Positions 24,541 through 34,117 of a stretch of 64,000 nt of DNA are shown here, piece after piece. The stretch's first letter is position 1. Each line of letters starts with the position of its first letter. The notes under the pieces are model-generated. The model did no database searches. It worked only from the letters and a program-made list of their open reading frames with translations, and was not told where the DNA came from. The position numbers and the translations under genes are program-made. The stretch lies in NCBI RefSeq assembly GCF_947488025.1, contig NZ_CANKYS010000015.1:1-64000 (forward strand), given 5' to 3'. Origin of the DNA: an uncultured Nocardioides sp. Lineage in GTDB: Bacteria > Actinomycetota > Actinomycetes > Propionibacteriales > Nocardioidaceae.

Positions 24541-25188
24541 TCACAGGTCGCGCAGCATCTCGTCGGTCGCGAGCACCACGCCGATGCCGCCGGCCCGGAT
24601 CCGCTGCGACACCGCCGACGGGCTGATGCCGAGGTCGGCAGCGATCTCCTGCTGCTGCCTCCCCCTCAGCAGACCACGCAGCACCGACATCGACCGCTCC
24701 GACAGGCCGGAGACCACCTGGTCGCGCGTCATCAGGGCGGCATTGACCAGCGCCGGGTCCGGTCCCTGGTCCGCCTCGGCCGCGACGTACGCCGTCCGGA
24801 CCGCACGCAGCGCTGCCTTGCGCTCGTACCCCTCCACCTCCTCGATCGCTGAGCGCGCGGCCCACCAACCAGGGCCGTCCTCGACCCGCGGCTCCTCGGA
24901 CAGCACGACCACACGCCCGCTCCCGATTCCCTGCCGCACGTCGTCGCGGGGCAGGAGGGCCATTCGTAGTCGCAACGTCGCCGCGATGGCGTCGCCGAGC
25001 GAGGCGAAGATCCCCTGGAACTCGTCGCCGACACCGATGCGCAGCGGGACCGGTGGTGCGTACGCCCTGTTGACGTCGGCGACCGCCCGCGCGAAACGCT
25101 CGTGCATTGCGGCGCGATCCTCGCTGCGCCGCGAGCCGACCAGATCGCCGATCACGGTGACTGAAGACTCCACCTTCATGTCAGACAT
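24541..25188 (-). CDS. SatD family protein with C-terminal HTH
   Basis: 215 residues. The N-terminus (VTVIGDLVGSRRSEDRAAMH) and the central PLRIGVGDEFQGIFASLGDA give the SatD nucleotide-cyclase-like core; the C-terminus is a sigma-region-4-type helix-turn-helix (GRQQQEIAADLGISPSAVSQ near residue 180). The start is the ATG at 25188, 6 nt after a TATGGT box, so the mRNA is likely leaderless. Repeated ATGAAG/CTTCAT half-sites surround the promoter, which suggests autoregulation through the HTH. Function is unknown; SatD is named from a streptococcal acid-tolerance locus. Confidence 0.78.
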   Translation of the reverse strand: MSDMKVESSVTVIGDLVGSRRSEDRAAMHERFARAVADVNRAYAPPVPLRIGVGDEFQGIFASLGDAIAATLRLRMALLPRDDVRQGIGSGRVVVLSEEPRVEDGPGWWAARSAIEEVEGYERKAALRAVRTAYVAAEADQGPDPALVNAALMTRDQVVSGLSERSMSVLRGLLRGRQQQEIAADLGISPSAVSQRIRAGGIGVVLATDEMLRDL

Positions 25189-25235
25189 ATGAAGACCATA
25201 CCTTCTTCTGCGACAGATGAAGTCTAGATCTTCAT
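25174..25235 (-). promoter_or_regulatory. satD promoter with repeated ATGAAG/CTTCAT half-sites
   Basis: The only clearly AT-richer stretch nearby. On the minus strand a -10 box TATGGT (complement of 25195-25200) lies 6 nt before the ATG at 25188. Half-sites are ATGAAG at 25217-25222 with CTTCAT at 25230-25235 (7-bp centre), ATGAAG at 25189-25194 between the -10 box and the start, and CTTCAT at 25174-25179 inside the first codons. Sites over the -35 region and start region fit a repressor operator. Confidence 0.6.
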
Positions 25236-28225
25236 TCCCAGAACACGCGCTCCACCACGGCGTGCGCCCGCCGGGTGGTCCGCAGGTAGTCGTTGACCAT
25301 CTGGTCCGACGCCCCCTGGGGGTAGCCCAGCACCTGCGCGACCGCGGCCCGCTCGCGCGCGTCGCGGGGCAGCTGGTCCGAGGGCCGACCGCGGACCAGG
25401 GTCACGGCGTTGCGCACCCGGCTCACCAGCCGCCACGCCTCGGCCAGGGTCGCGGCGTCGTCCTCGGAGATCAGGCCGGCGTCGGCCGCCGCCTGCAGAG
25501 CCGGCAGCGTCTGGGGCGTGCGCAGGGCCTCGACCCGGCCCGCGTGCCGCATCTGCAGCAGCTGCACGGTCCACTCGACGTCGGCGAGGCCGCCGCGACC
25601 GAGCTTGAGGTGCGTGTGGCGGTCGGCCCCGCGCGGCAGCCGCTCGTCGTCGACGCGCGCCTTGATCCGGCGTACCTCCACCACGGCCGACTCGGAGATC
25701 CCCTCGACCGGGAAGCGCAGCGGGTCGATGAGCTCGGTGAAGCGGGCGCGCAGCGCCTCGTCACCGACGACCGCGTCGGCGCGCAGCAGCGCCTGGAACT
25801 CCCACACGCTCGACCACTTGGCGTAGTAGGCGGCGTAGGAATCGACGGTGCGGACCATGGGCCCGTTCTTCCCCTCGGGCCGCAGGTCGGCGTCGACCTC
25901 GAGCGGCGGGTCGCTGGCCGGCAGCGACAGCAGGCGCCGCACCTCCGTCACCACTGCGGTGGCGTACGACGACGCAGCCTGAGCCTCGACCCCGTCGGCC
26001 GGATCGTGCACGAACATCACGTCGGCGTCGCTGCCGTAGGACAGCTCGAACCCGCCGTAGCGTCCCATCGCGATGACCGCGATCCGGCTGGCGGGCGCGT
26101 CCAGCCCGCGTTGCCGGCGCACCGACTCGGTCGCGATGTCGAGCGTGGCCTGCAGCGTCGCGTCGGTGAGGCGGCTCAGGCCCTGCCCGACCACCGCCAC
26201 GTCGGTGCCGGCGACGAGGTCGCCGCACGCGACCCGCAGCAGCTCACGGCGACGTACGGCGCGCACCGCCGCGACCGCGGCCTCGGGCGTCTCGGCACGC
26301 TCGACCAGCGACTGCATCTCCGCCAGCGCGGCCTCGGCGCTCAGCGGGACGAGCGACTCCCCCAGCATCTTCACGCCCTGCGGCTCGCGCTCGAGGAGGT
26401 CGGTGGCGTAGCGCGAGGTGCCGAGGACGACGGCCAGGCGCTGGGCGACCTCGCCCTCGTCGCGCAGCATCGTGAGGTACCACGGGCTGCGCCCCAGGCT
26501 CTCGCTGATCCGGCGGAACCCGAACAGCCCGGCGTCGGGGTCGGGCGAGTCGGCGAACCACTCCAGCAGCACCGGCAGCAGGGTCCGCTGGATGTCGGAG
26601 GTGCGCGAGACCCCGCTCGTCAGCGCCTCGAGGTGGCGCAGCGCGGCCCGCGGGTCGGCGTACCCGAGTGCGGACAGCCGGGCCTCCGCGGCCTCCAACG
26701 ACAGCCGGGCCTCCGGGCCCGGGAGCTTGGCGACGGCACCGAGCAACGGTCGGTAGAAGAGCTTCTCGTGGAGCCGGCGCACCTCGCGCCGGTGGTGGCG
26801 CCACTGCCGCTCGAGCTGGGCGGCCGGCTCGGAGAAGATGCCGATCGAGCGACCGAGCCGACGCAGGGACGCCTCGTCGTCCGGCAGGACGTGCGTGCGT
26901 CGCAGCTGGTAGAGCTGGATCCGGTGCTCGAGGGTGCGGAGGAAGGCGTAGGCCTCGTGGAGCTTCTCGCCGTCCTGGCGCCCGACGTAGCCGCCCTCGG
27001 TGAGGCGGGTCAGCGCGCTCAGCGTCGCGCCCTCGCGCAGGGTCGGGTCGGACCGCCCGTGCACCAGCTGGAGGAGCTGCACGGCGAACTCGACGTCGCG
27101 CAGGCCGCCGGCGCCGAGCTTGATCTGGCGCTCCGCCTCGTGCGCCGGGATGTGGTCGACGACCCGGCGCCGCATCGCCTGCACGTCGGACACGAAGCCG
27201 TCGCGGCCCGCTGCGCTCCACACCATCGGGGCGACCATCTCCCAGTAGCGACGCCCCAGGTCGGCGTCACCGGCCACCGGCCGCGCCTTGAGCAGCGCCT
27301 GGAACTCCCAGGTCTTGGCCCACTTCTCGTAGTAGCCCTGGTGGCTGGCGAGCGTGCGCACGAGCGGCCCCTGGCTGCCCTCGGGCCGCAGGTTCGCGTC
27401 GACCGGCCAGATCGTGCCCTCGCGGGTGTGGTCGGAGCAGACCCGCATCAGCTGCGAGGCCAGCTGGGTGGCCGCCCGCAGGGCGACGCCGTCGTCGGCC
27501 TGCTCCCCCGGCTCCGGCTCGGCCGCCTCGTAGACGAAGACCACGTCGACGTCGGAGATGTAGTTGAGCTCGTGGCCGCCGCACTTGCCCATCGCGATGA
27601 CCGCGAGGCGCGCCGCGTGGGCCGTCTCGCCGACCCGGACCCGCGCCACGGCGAGCGCGGCGTCGAGGGTCGCTGCGGCGAGGTCGGAGATCTCGGCGGC
27701 CGCGTCGTCGAGCCCGACGTGGTGGGCCAGGTCGCGCGACGCCAGCCGCAGCAGGTGACGGCGGTACTCCACGCGCAGCGCGTCGACGGCCTCCTTGTCC
27801 GGCAGCCCGGACACCGGCTCGTCCGCGTGCGGGTCGGCGCCCACCGCGGTCAGCATCGCCTCGCGCAGGGCGTACGCCGCGGGACGGGTGCTGCCCAGGG
27901 TCGGGTCGGTCAGCTCGTGCCACTGCTCGGGGTGGCGCACGAGGTGGTGGGCCAGCGCGGGGCTCGCACCGAGCACGCTGCACAGCCGCATCGCGGTGCC
28001 CTCGTCGTCGGCGAGCTCGGCGAGCATCTGCTGGCCGGCTCCGGCCGCCTGCTCGTCGAGCGCGTCCACCAGCCGCAGCAGCCCGTCGAGGGCGGCGTCG
28101 GGATCGGCGGACGCGGCGAGCTCGTCGGTCAGCGGCAGGCCCGCGTCGCCGAGGCGCTCGATCCCGCGCGCGGCGACCGCGCCGTCGACGAAGCCCTTGC
28201 GCACGTAGGTCCCGGCGGACGTCAT
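25232..28225 (-). CDS. glnE: Glutamine synthetase adenylyltransferase/adenylyl-removing enzyme GlnE
   Basis: 997 residues, full length. Two nucleotidyltransferase domains are visible: the N-terminal removase half with HELNYISDVDVVFVYE near residue 230, and the C-terminal transferase half with FELSYGSDADVMFVHD near residue 720; each has the paired aspartates. GlnE attaches AMP to a tyrosine of glutamine synthetase when nitrogen is plentiful and removes it under limitation. The start (MTSAGTYVRKGF) overlaps the stop of the upstream amidotransferase (ATGA). In mycobacteria glnE likewise sits between glnA genes. An antisense frame of over 1,100 codons on the other strand is only a shadow. Confidence 0.95.
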   Translation of the reverse strand: MTSAGTYVRKGFVDGAVAARGIERLGDAGLPLTDELAASADPDAALDGLLRLVDALDEQAAGAGQQMLAELADDEGTAMRLCSVLGASPALAHHLVRHPEQWHELTDPTLGSTRPAAYALREAMLTAVGADPHADEPVSGLPDKEAVDALRVEYRRHLLRLASRDLAHHVGLDDAAAEISDLAAATLDAALAVARVRVGETAHAARLAVIAMGKCGGHELNYISDVDVVFVYEAAEPEPGEQADDGVALRAATQLASQLMRVCSDHTREGTIWPVDANLRPEGSQGPLVRTLASHQGYYEKWAKTWEFQALLKARPVAGDADLGRRYWEMVAPMVWSAAGRDGFVSDVQAMRRRVVDHIPAHEAERQIKLGAGGLRDVEFAVQLLQLVHGRSDPTLREGATLSALTRLTEGGYVGRQDGEKLHEAYAFLRTLEHRIQLYQLRRTHVLPDDEASLRRLGRSIGIFSEPAAQLERQWRHHRREVRRLHEKLFYRPLLGAVAKLPGPEARLSLEAAEARLSALGYADPRAALRHLEALTSGVSRTSDIQRTLLPVLLEWFADSPDPDAGLFGFRRISESLGRSPWYLTMLRDEGEVAQRLAVVLGTSRYATDLLEREPQGVKMLGESLVPLSAEAALAEMQSLVERAETPEAAVAAVRAVRRRELLRVACGDLVAGTDVAVVGQGLSRLTDATLQATLDIATESVRRQRGLDAPASRIAVIAMGRYGGFELSYGSDADVMFVHDPADGVEAQAASSYATAVVTEVRRLLSLPASDPPLEVDADLRPEGKNGPMVRTVDSYAAYYAKWSSVWEFQALLRADAVVGDEALRARFTELIDPLRFPVEGISESAVVEVRRIKARVDDERLPRGADRHTHLKLGRGGLADVEWTVQLLQMRHAGRVEALRTPQTLPALQAAADAGLISEDDAATLAEAWRLVSRVRNAVTLVRGRPSDQLPRDARERAAVAQVLGYPQGASDQMVNDYLRTTRRAHAVVERVFWE

Positions 28226-28950
28226 CGCAGCGCCTCGGCGCCGGCGGCGATCGCGGCGAAGCGCTGGACCATCGGACGCCAGTGGCCGGCCAGCGCCGGC
28301 CGGGCCGACTCGATCGCGGCGAGCACCTCGTCCTGGTCGAGGTCGAGCGCGACGTGGTCCTCGCGGTCCGACTCCGCCCAGCGGCGTACGACGTCGGTGT
28401 CGGCCTCGGGGTGCGCCTGGATGCCCCACGCCCGCGGGCCGAAGCGCCCCGCCTGCACCTCTCCGCCGGGGCTCCGCGCCAGGACGACCGACTCGGGGGG
28501 CATCTCGACCACGACGTCGTTGTTCCAGTGGATGACGGTCTCGGTCGTGGTGCGCGCGCTCGCCCACACGTCGTCGGCGGCTGCCGCGGTCCACCCGACC
28601 GGCTGCAGACCGACGATCTGGCCGCGCGGGTTGCGCTCGACCCGCCCGCCGAGCGCCGCAGCGACGACCTGGTGACCGAGGCAGATCCCCAGCAGCGGGG
28701 TGCCGCCGGCGACCGCGTCGCGGATGCCGGACTTGAGCGGCGCCAGCCACCGGACGGTGTCGTCGTCGTTGGCGCTCATCTCGCCGCCCAGCACCACCGC
28801 GGCGTCGTACGACGTCAGGGCGGGGAGGTCGTCACCGGCGTAGGGGCGGCACACCTCGAGGGTGCAGCCGGCCTCCTCGAGCCAGTCGCCGACGAGCCGG
28901 GGCGGGCAGGACTCCTGGTGCTCGACGACGAGCACGCGCGGGCTGCCCAT
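28222..28950 (-). CDS. Class I glutamine amidotransferase
   Basis: 242 residues. The nucleophile elbow GICLGHQ (Cys near residue 94) and a late HPE (AWGIQAHPEADTD near residue 176) give the Cys-His-Glu triad. It has no synthase domain attached, so it either supplies ammonia to a partner or hydrolyses a gamma-glutamyl substrate. Its position between glnA and glnE, with a 4-nt overlap to glnE and 19 bp after glnA, ties it to glutamine metabolism. A gamma-glutamylpolyamine hydrolase-like role is one possibility but is not shown. Confidence 0.85.
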   Translation of the reverse strand: MGSPRVLVVEHQESCPPRLVGDWLEEAGCTLEVCRPYAGDDLPALTSYDAAVVLGGEMSANDDDTVRWLAPLKSGIRDAVAGGTPLLGICLGHQVVAAALGGRVERNPRGQIVGLQPVGWTAAAADDVWASARTTTETVIHWNNDVVVEMPPESVVLARSPGGEVQAGRFGPRAWGIQAHPEADTDVVRRWAESDREDHVALDLDQDEVLAAIESARPALAGHWRPMVQRFAAIAAGAEALR

Positions 28951-28969
28951 CTCCGTCAGGTCCGTCGCC

Positions 28970-30316
28970 TCAGAGGACCGGCAGCATCCGGTCGCGCTCG
29001 TAGGCGGAGACCTGGGTGCGGTACTCCTCCCACTCGGCGCGCTTGTTGCGCAGGAAGAAGTCGAAGACGTGCTCGCCGAGCGTCTCGGCCAGCAGCTCGG
29101 AGTCCTCGGCGATCCCGATGGCGTCCCAGAGGCTGCGCGGGAGCGGCGCGATGCCCAGCGCCTTGCGCTCGCGTTCGGTGAGCGACCAGACGTCGTCCTC
29201 GGCCTCGCGCGGCAGCTCGTAGCCCTCCTCGATCCCCTTCATGCCCGCGGCCAGCACGACGGCGAAGGCGAGGTAGGGGTTGCAGGCGGCGTCGATGGTG
29301 CGCAGCTCGACGCGCGTCGACTGGCCCTTGTTGGGCTTGTACATCGGCACGCGGACCATCGCGGAGCGGTTGTTGTGGCCCCAGCAGACGCCGGAGGGGG
29401 CCTCGCCGCCGCCGAGCAGGCGCTTGTAGGAGTTGACCCACTGGTTGGTGACGACGCTGATCTCACTGGCGTGGCGCAGGATCCCGGCGATGAACTGCCG
29501 GCCCGTCCTGGACAGCTGGTACTCGGCGCCGGCCTCGAAGAAGGCGTTGCGGTCGCCCTCGAAGAGCGACACGTGCGTGTGCATGCCCGAGCCCGGGTGC
29601 GTCGTGTAGGGCTTCGGCATGAAGGAGGCCCAGATGCCATGGCCCAGCGCCACCTCGCGGACGATGGTCCGGAAGGACATGATGTTGTCGGCGGTCGTCA
29701 GCGCGTCGGCGTAGCGCAGGTCGATCTCCTGCTGGCCCGGGCCGCCCTCGTGGTGGCTGAACTCGACCGAGATGCCCATCGCCTCGAGCATCGTGATGGC
29801 CTCGCGGCGGAAGTCCGCACCGCGCGACTGGGCGGTGTGGTCGAAGAAGCCGCTGCGGTCGACCGGCTGGGGCTCGTCGCCCTTCCCGGGCACGTCCTTG
29901 AACAGGTAGAACTCGATCTCGGGGTGCGTGTAGAAGGTGAATCCCTTGTCAGCGGCCGCGCTCAGCGTGCGCTTGAGCACGTGGCGGGGATCGGCGTAGG
30001 ACGGGCTGCCGTCGGGCATCCGGATGTCGCAGAACATCCGGGCGGTGGCGGGCCACTCGTCGTCGCCGGTGCGCCAGGGCAGGATCTGGAACGTCGACGC
30101 GTCGGGGTGGGCGAGCATGTCGGACTCGTAGACGCGGGCGAAGCCCTCGATCGCCGAGCCGTCGAAGCCGATGCCCTCGTCGAAGGCGTTCTCGAGCTCG
30201 GCCGGGGCCACGCTCACGCTCTTGAGGAAGCCCAGCACGTCGGTGAACCACAGCCGCACGAACCGGACGTCACGCTCTTCGAGCGCCCGGAGCACGAAGT
30301 CCTCTTGCTTGCCCAT
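28970..30316 (-). CDS. glnA2: Type I glutamine synthetase, GlnA2-like
   Basis: 448 residues, slightly short for GSI-beta (about 470) and equal to actinobacterial GlnA2. Family signatures are DGSAIEGFARVYESDM (N-terminal), ITFYTHPEIEFYLF-like EIEFYLF metal ligands, GSGMHTHVSLFEGDRN, NSYKRLLGGGEAP and the C-terminal ELRTIDAACNPYLA. I do not see the NLYDLP adenylylation loop, consistent with a GSI-alpha type enzyme. It makes glutamine from glutamate, ammonia and ATP, or possibly gamma-glutamylates an amine. The ATG lies 6 nt after a TAGGGT box (leaderless). Confidence 0.88.
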   Translation of the reverse strand: MGKQEDFVLRALEERDVRFVRLWFTDVLGFLKSVSVAPAELENAFDEGIGFDGSAIEGFARVYESDMLAHPDASTFQILPWRTGDDEWPATARMFCDIRMPDGSPSYADPRHVLKRTLSAAADKGFTFYTHPEIEFYLFKDVPGKGDEPQPVDRSGFFDHTAQSRGADFRREAITMLEAMGISVEFSHHEGGPGQQEIDLRYADALTTADNIMSFRTIVREVALGHGIWASFMPKPYTTHPGSGMHTHVSLFEGDRNAFFEAGAEYQLSRTGRQFIAGILRHASEISVVTNQWVNSYKRLLGGGEAPSGVCWGHNNRSAMVRVPMYKPNKGQSTRVELRTIDAACNPYLAFAVVLAAGMKGIEEGYELPREAEDDVWSLTERERKALGIAPLPRSLWDAIGIAEDSELLAETLGEHVFDFFLRNKRAEWEEYRTQVSAYERDRMLPVL

Positions 30317-30328
30317 GGCACCACCCTA
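30317..30328 (-). promoter_or_regulatory. Leaderless-type -10 box for glnA2
   Basis: On the minus strand TAGGGT (complement of 30323-30328) lies 6 nt before the ATG at 30316, with no ribosome site. Confidence 0.55.
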
Positions 30329-30395
30329 GGGGTCACCGTGCCGTGCGCGACGACCCCCGCCGCAGGGTGGGCACCCGAGCTCGGAGGCGCGCTGC

Positions 30396-31028
30396 TCAGC
30401 GGCAGATGTCGACGTCCTGCGAGCCCAGCACGCCGCCCGGGGCCGGTCGCATCGGCGCGAGCCAGCTCTGCGTCGTCGGCACGAACGCGATGCTGCCGTC
30501 GACCTCCCGGCGCACGCCGTCCACCCGCACCTTCTCGACGACGAGCGGCACGGTGACCGCGCGGCTGCGCACGCCCTCCCAGCAGGCCGACGCCTTCTTC
30601 TTGGTCACGGCCTCCTCGAGGGTGACCGGGTCGCCGACGCCCTCGCCGTTGTAGCGCCAGGCGACGGTGGTGACGTAGCCGGTGTGTCCCTCCCACGGCG
30701 CGCGGACCGTGGCCGACATGCCCCAGGTGCGGCGGGTCGGGATCCGGAAGGAGACCCTCCCGTCGCGCACCTCCCTGGTCCGCGACTCCCAGACGTGGAC
30801 GACGTCGGCATCGAGCGTGCTGCGCGCGTTGACGAGCTGGACCTCGCAGCCCTCGCAGTCGGCGACGGTGAAGGTCAGCGTCGTGCGGGCGGCCGCGCGG
30901 TCCTCGACCTGCGCATGGGCCGACGGTGTCGTCGCGGCCAGCGTTCCCGCGAGCAGCGCGGCGCCGGAGAGCCCGGAGCGGAAGGTGAGGCCGTACGGCC
31001 GGTGGGTGCGGGTGGTGCGGTGGGTCAT
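30396..31028 (-). CDS. Hypothetical secreted protein, 210 residues
   Basis: The N-terminus is a signal peptide (HRPYGLTFRSGLSGAALLAG, then TLAATTPSAHA with an AxA cleavage site). The mature part begins VEDRAAARTTLTFTVADCEG and holds four cysteines (CEGC, ACWE, DIC), which suggests disulfides. A possible beta-sandwich pattern is seen (FTVADCEGCEVQLVNA, VWESRTREVRDGRVSFRIP). Start ATG at 31028 has a GGGGAG site. I do not recognise a family. Neighbours are other small exported proteins and a two-component system. Confidence 0.6.
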   Translation of the reverse strand: MTHRTTRTHRPYGLTFRSGLSGAALLAGTLAATTPSAHAQVEDRAAARTTLTFTVADCEGCEVQLVNARSTLDADVVHVWESRTREVRDGRVSFRIPTRRTWGMSATVRAPWEGHTGYVTTVAWRYNGEGVGDPVTLEEAVTKKKASACWEGVRSRAVTVPLVVEKVRVDGVRREVDGSIAFVPTTQSWLAPMRPAPGGVLGSQDVDICR

Positions 31029-31101
31029 CTCGTCTCCCCGTGAAGTGGTGTGTCGCTGTCTGGACGCACCTGCGGCCGGGGAGGTTGCATCCGGCAGGAG
31101 C

Positions 31102-31536
31102 TCAGTCGTCCTCGCCGAGGGTGTTGCGCTCCAGCTCGGCGAGCGTCGGTCGACCGCGGTTGCAGAACACCTCGAGGTCGACGGAGTTGCGGCCGTCGCT
31201 GAAGACCGCGTCGACGTCGTCGTCGGGACCCTTCTCCCAGCTCACGATGCGCCACCCCGCGTCCTTGTCGGGTCGTATGCCGACGCCGTACGCCCACGTG
31301 TCGCGGCACTCGACGAGGAAGGCCCCCCACTCCCCGGAGATCTCCTCCGACACGGCCGGGCCCTCGGGGTCGGGGACCGACGAGGGCGGCACCGAGACGT
31401 CGCGTGCGACCTCGTCGCCGACCGGTCCGCGGTCGCGGATGGTGGCGCCGACCGTCGACACCGCGAAGACGCCCACGAGCACGGCGACGACCGTGGTGGC
31501 GGCCCACAGGCCGACGAGCAGCATCCGACGTCTCAC
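31102..31536 (-). CDS. Hypothetical membrane-anchored protein, 144 residues
   Basis: One N-terminal membrane helix (MLLVGLWAATTVVAVLVGVF) after a basic MRRR start, then a periplasmic-type domain with two cysteines (ECRDTWAYGVGIRPD and LEVFCNRGRPTLAELERN). The layout is that of a signal-anchored extracytoplasmic protein. No family recognised. It is divergent from the response-regulator gene (111 bp), so it may be a target or partner of that system. Confidence 0.55.
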   Translation of the reverse strand: MRRRMLLVGLWAATTVVAVLVGVFAVSTVGATIRDRGPVGDEVARDVSVPPSSVPDPEGPAVSEEISGEWGAFLVECRDTWAYGVGIRPDKDAGWRIVSWEKGPDDDVDAVFSDGRNSVDLEVFCNRGRPTLAELERNTLGEDD

Positions 31537-31635
31537 GGGCCCATCGTGCCCGCCGCCACGTCAGCGCGAGGTGAGGTGGTGGTTAAGGCAGTGCTAAGGC
31601 TCGCCCGCCGCACGGATCGTGGCACCTGCGGGCGG

Positions 31636-31641
31636 TACGGT
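31636..31641 (+). promoter_or_regulatory. Leaderless-type -10 box for the response regulator
   Basis: TACGGT is followed by 6 nt and the GTG at 31648. It supports 31648 as the true start of the frame-broken response regulator. Confidence 0.5.
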
Positions 31642-31647
31642 CGCGGC

Positions 31648-32351
<704 letters not shown>

Positions 32352-32352
32352 G

Positions 32353-33651
32353 GTGCGCCGCAGCCTCCTGCTGACCGCGGCCGCGGCCGTCTCGATGGTG
32401 CTGCTGGCGATGCTCGTGCCGATGGCGATCCTCGTGCGCAGCTATGCGCTGGAGGACCGGTTGGCCCGGGCGGCGCTGGAGGTGCAGGCCGTGGAGACGG
32501 TCGTGTCCGGGCAGGACGCCGGCGCCGTCGGTCAGTACGTCGACCGGCTCAACGATGCAGAACGCCACACCCGGGTCACGGTGCTCTACCCCGACGGCCT
32601 CGAGATCGGCCCCGACCGCGGGCAGGACGAGCTGGTCCTCGACGCCCGCAACACCGGCCGCGCCCGCGTCGACGACGTACCGGGCGGGTCGCAGATCCTC
32701 GTGCCGGTCTCCCGCGGCGGCAACTCCGCCCTCCCGTCGCAGACGCCGGTGATCCGGGTGGTCGTCGACGAGCCGGGCCTCGACTCGGCCGTCGGCGTGG
32801 CCTGGGGCCTGCTGGCCCTGCTGGCGCTGGCGCTGCTCGCAGGATCCCTCGTGGTCGTCGACCGCCTCGGGCGGTCGTTCGTGCTGCCGATCCGGCGCCT
32901 CGCCGAGCACACCCAGACGCTCGGCCGACCGGGCGCGGTCACCCCCGTCGCGAACCTCGAGGGGCCGCCGGAGGTGCAGGAGCTGGCCGGTGCCGTCGAC
33001 CGCCTCGTCGGCCGCATCCAGCTGCTCCTCACCCGCGAGCGGGAGAGCGTCGCCGACCTCTCCCACCGCCTGCGCACGCCGGTCACGGCGCTGCGGCTGC
33101 GCGTCGAGACCGTCGACGACCCCGCCCTGCGCGACCGCCTGGCCGGGGACCTCGACGCGCTGCAGGCCACCGTCGACGAGATCGTCCGCGAGGCCCGACG
33201 GTCCGAGCGCGAGGGGCTCGATCCCCGCACCGACGCGGTCGCGGTGATCGCCGAGCGCGTGCGCCACTGGGAGGCGCTGGCGGAGGACCAGGGCCGCGCC
33301 TACGACCTGCGGCTGGCCACGTCCGGCCCGCTGCTGCGCGCCAGCCGCACCGACCTGGAGGCGATGGTCGACGTGCTGCTCGACAACGTCTTCTCCCACA
33401 CCCCCGACGACGCCGCCGTCCGGATCACGCTCGACGCCGACGACGACGCGGTCGAGCTGGTCGTCGAGGACGCGGGCCCCGGCCTGCCCGCGGACCTCGA
33501 CGCGACGGGACGTGGCGAGAGCGGATCGGGCTCGACCGGCCTGGGCCTCTCGATCGCCGCGCGCACCGCCGAGGACTCCGGCGGGGTGGTCACCACGGGC
33601 GCCTCGGACATGGGCGGAGCCCGGGTCGCCGTCACGTTGCGGACGGCCTGA
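32353..33651 (+). CDS. Sensor histidine kinase
   Basis: 432 residues: N-terminal membrane helix (LLLTAAAAVSMVLLAMLVPM), a periplasmic sensor of about 115 residues (to about 135), a second helix (VAWGLLALLALALLAGSLVV), HAMP-like linker, then the dimerisation box ADLSHRLRTPVTALRLRVE with the phospho-His near residue 237. The ATPase part has VDVLLDNVFSHTPD (N box), EDAGPGLP (G1) and GSTGLGLSIA (G2). The GTG starts 1 bp after the response-regulator stop. It probably senses an envelope signal; the two paralogous exported proteins that follow on the other strand are possible targets. Confidence 0.88.
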   Translation: MRRSLLLTAAAAVSMVLLAMLVPMAILVRSYALEDRLARAALEVQAVETVVSGQDAGAVGQYVDRLNDAERHTRVTVLYPDGLEIGPDRGQDELVLDARNTGRARVDDVPGGSQILVPVSRGGNSALPSQTPVIRVVVDEPGLDSAVGVAWGLLALLALALLAGSLVVVDRLGRSFVLPIRRLAEHTQTLGRPGAVTPVANLEGPPEVQELAGAVDRLVGRIQLLLTRERESVADLSHRLRTPVTALRLRVETVDDPALRDRLAGDLDALQATVDEIVREARRSEREGLDPRTDAVAVIAERVRHWEALAEDQGRAYDLRLATSGPLLRASRTDLEAMVDVLLDNVFSHTPDDAAVRITLDADDDAVELVVEDAGPGLPADLDATGRGESGSGSTGLGLSIAARTAEDSGGVVTTGASDMGGARVAVTLRTA

Positions 33652-33683
33652 CCCGGGCTCCGGTGCAGGGCTGCTGCGGTGGC

Positions 33684-34061
33684 TCAGCGCAGGGTGACCT
33701 TCAGCGAGCAGGACGACCCGCCGGCGGGGGTCACCGTCAGCTTGAAGGTGTCCTTGCCGGCCGTGTTGCGGCGGAACGTGTCGAGGTCGAGCTCGCCCTC
33801 GCCGTCGGCGCGCAGGACCCGCGACGTGGCGAGCGTGCCGTCGTGACGGATGGCGACGCGCCACTCGCTGCCGGGACGCGCGTTGTCGATGTCGGCGTCG
33901 ACCTCGAAGCCGCCGCGCTCGCGATCGACGTTGAGCTCGTACATCGCACCGGCGCAGGTGCCGCGGCGCTCGACGTCGGCGCTGGCCGGGCCGGCGACGA
34001 GGACCGTGCTACCGGCCGCGGCGGTCGCGACGAGCGTGGTGGCGATGAGCGTCTTCTTCAT
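33684..34061 (-). CDS. Secreted small protein A of a tandem paralogue pair
   Basis: 125 residues. Signal peptide MKKTLIATTLVATAAAGSTV ending at GPASA-DV. Mature domain starts RRGTCAGAMYELNVDRERGG and contains two cysteines (GTC near residue 37, SSC near residue 117), probably a disulfide. It aligns along its length with the product of 34118-34504 (shared RGTC.GA..EL, the G.E..VD-D... segment, F...PA.G..C). Strand-rich pattern and no enzyme motif suggest a ligand-binding or structural role. The ATG at 34061 has a GAGGAGA site. Confidence 0.68.
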   Translation of the reverse strand: MKKTLIATTLVATAAAGSTVLVAGPASADVERRGTCAGAMYELNVDRERGGFEVDADIDNARPGSEWRVAIRHDGTLATSRVLRADGEGELDLDTFRRNTAGKDTFKLTVTPAGGSSCSLKVTLR

Positions 34062-34117
34062 GGGGTGTCTCCTCGGGTGGGGCTGGATGTGGTGGCTGGG
34101 TGCGGTGGGTGGGTGGA

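Noticed and set aside
25217..28675. Plus-strand open frame of 1,152 codons.
   Set aside because: It is antisense to glnE, whose two nucleotidyltransferase domains are unmistakable.
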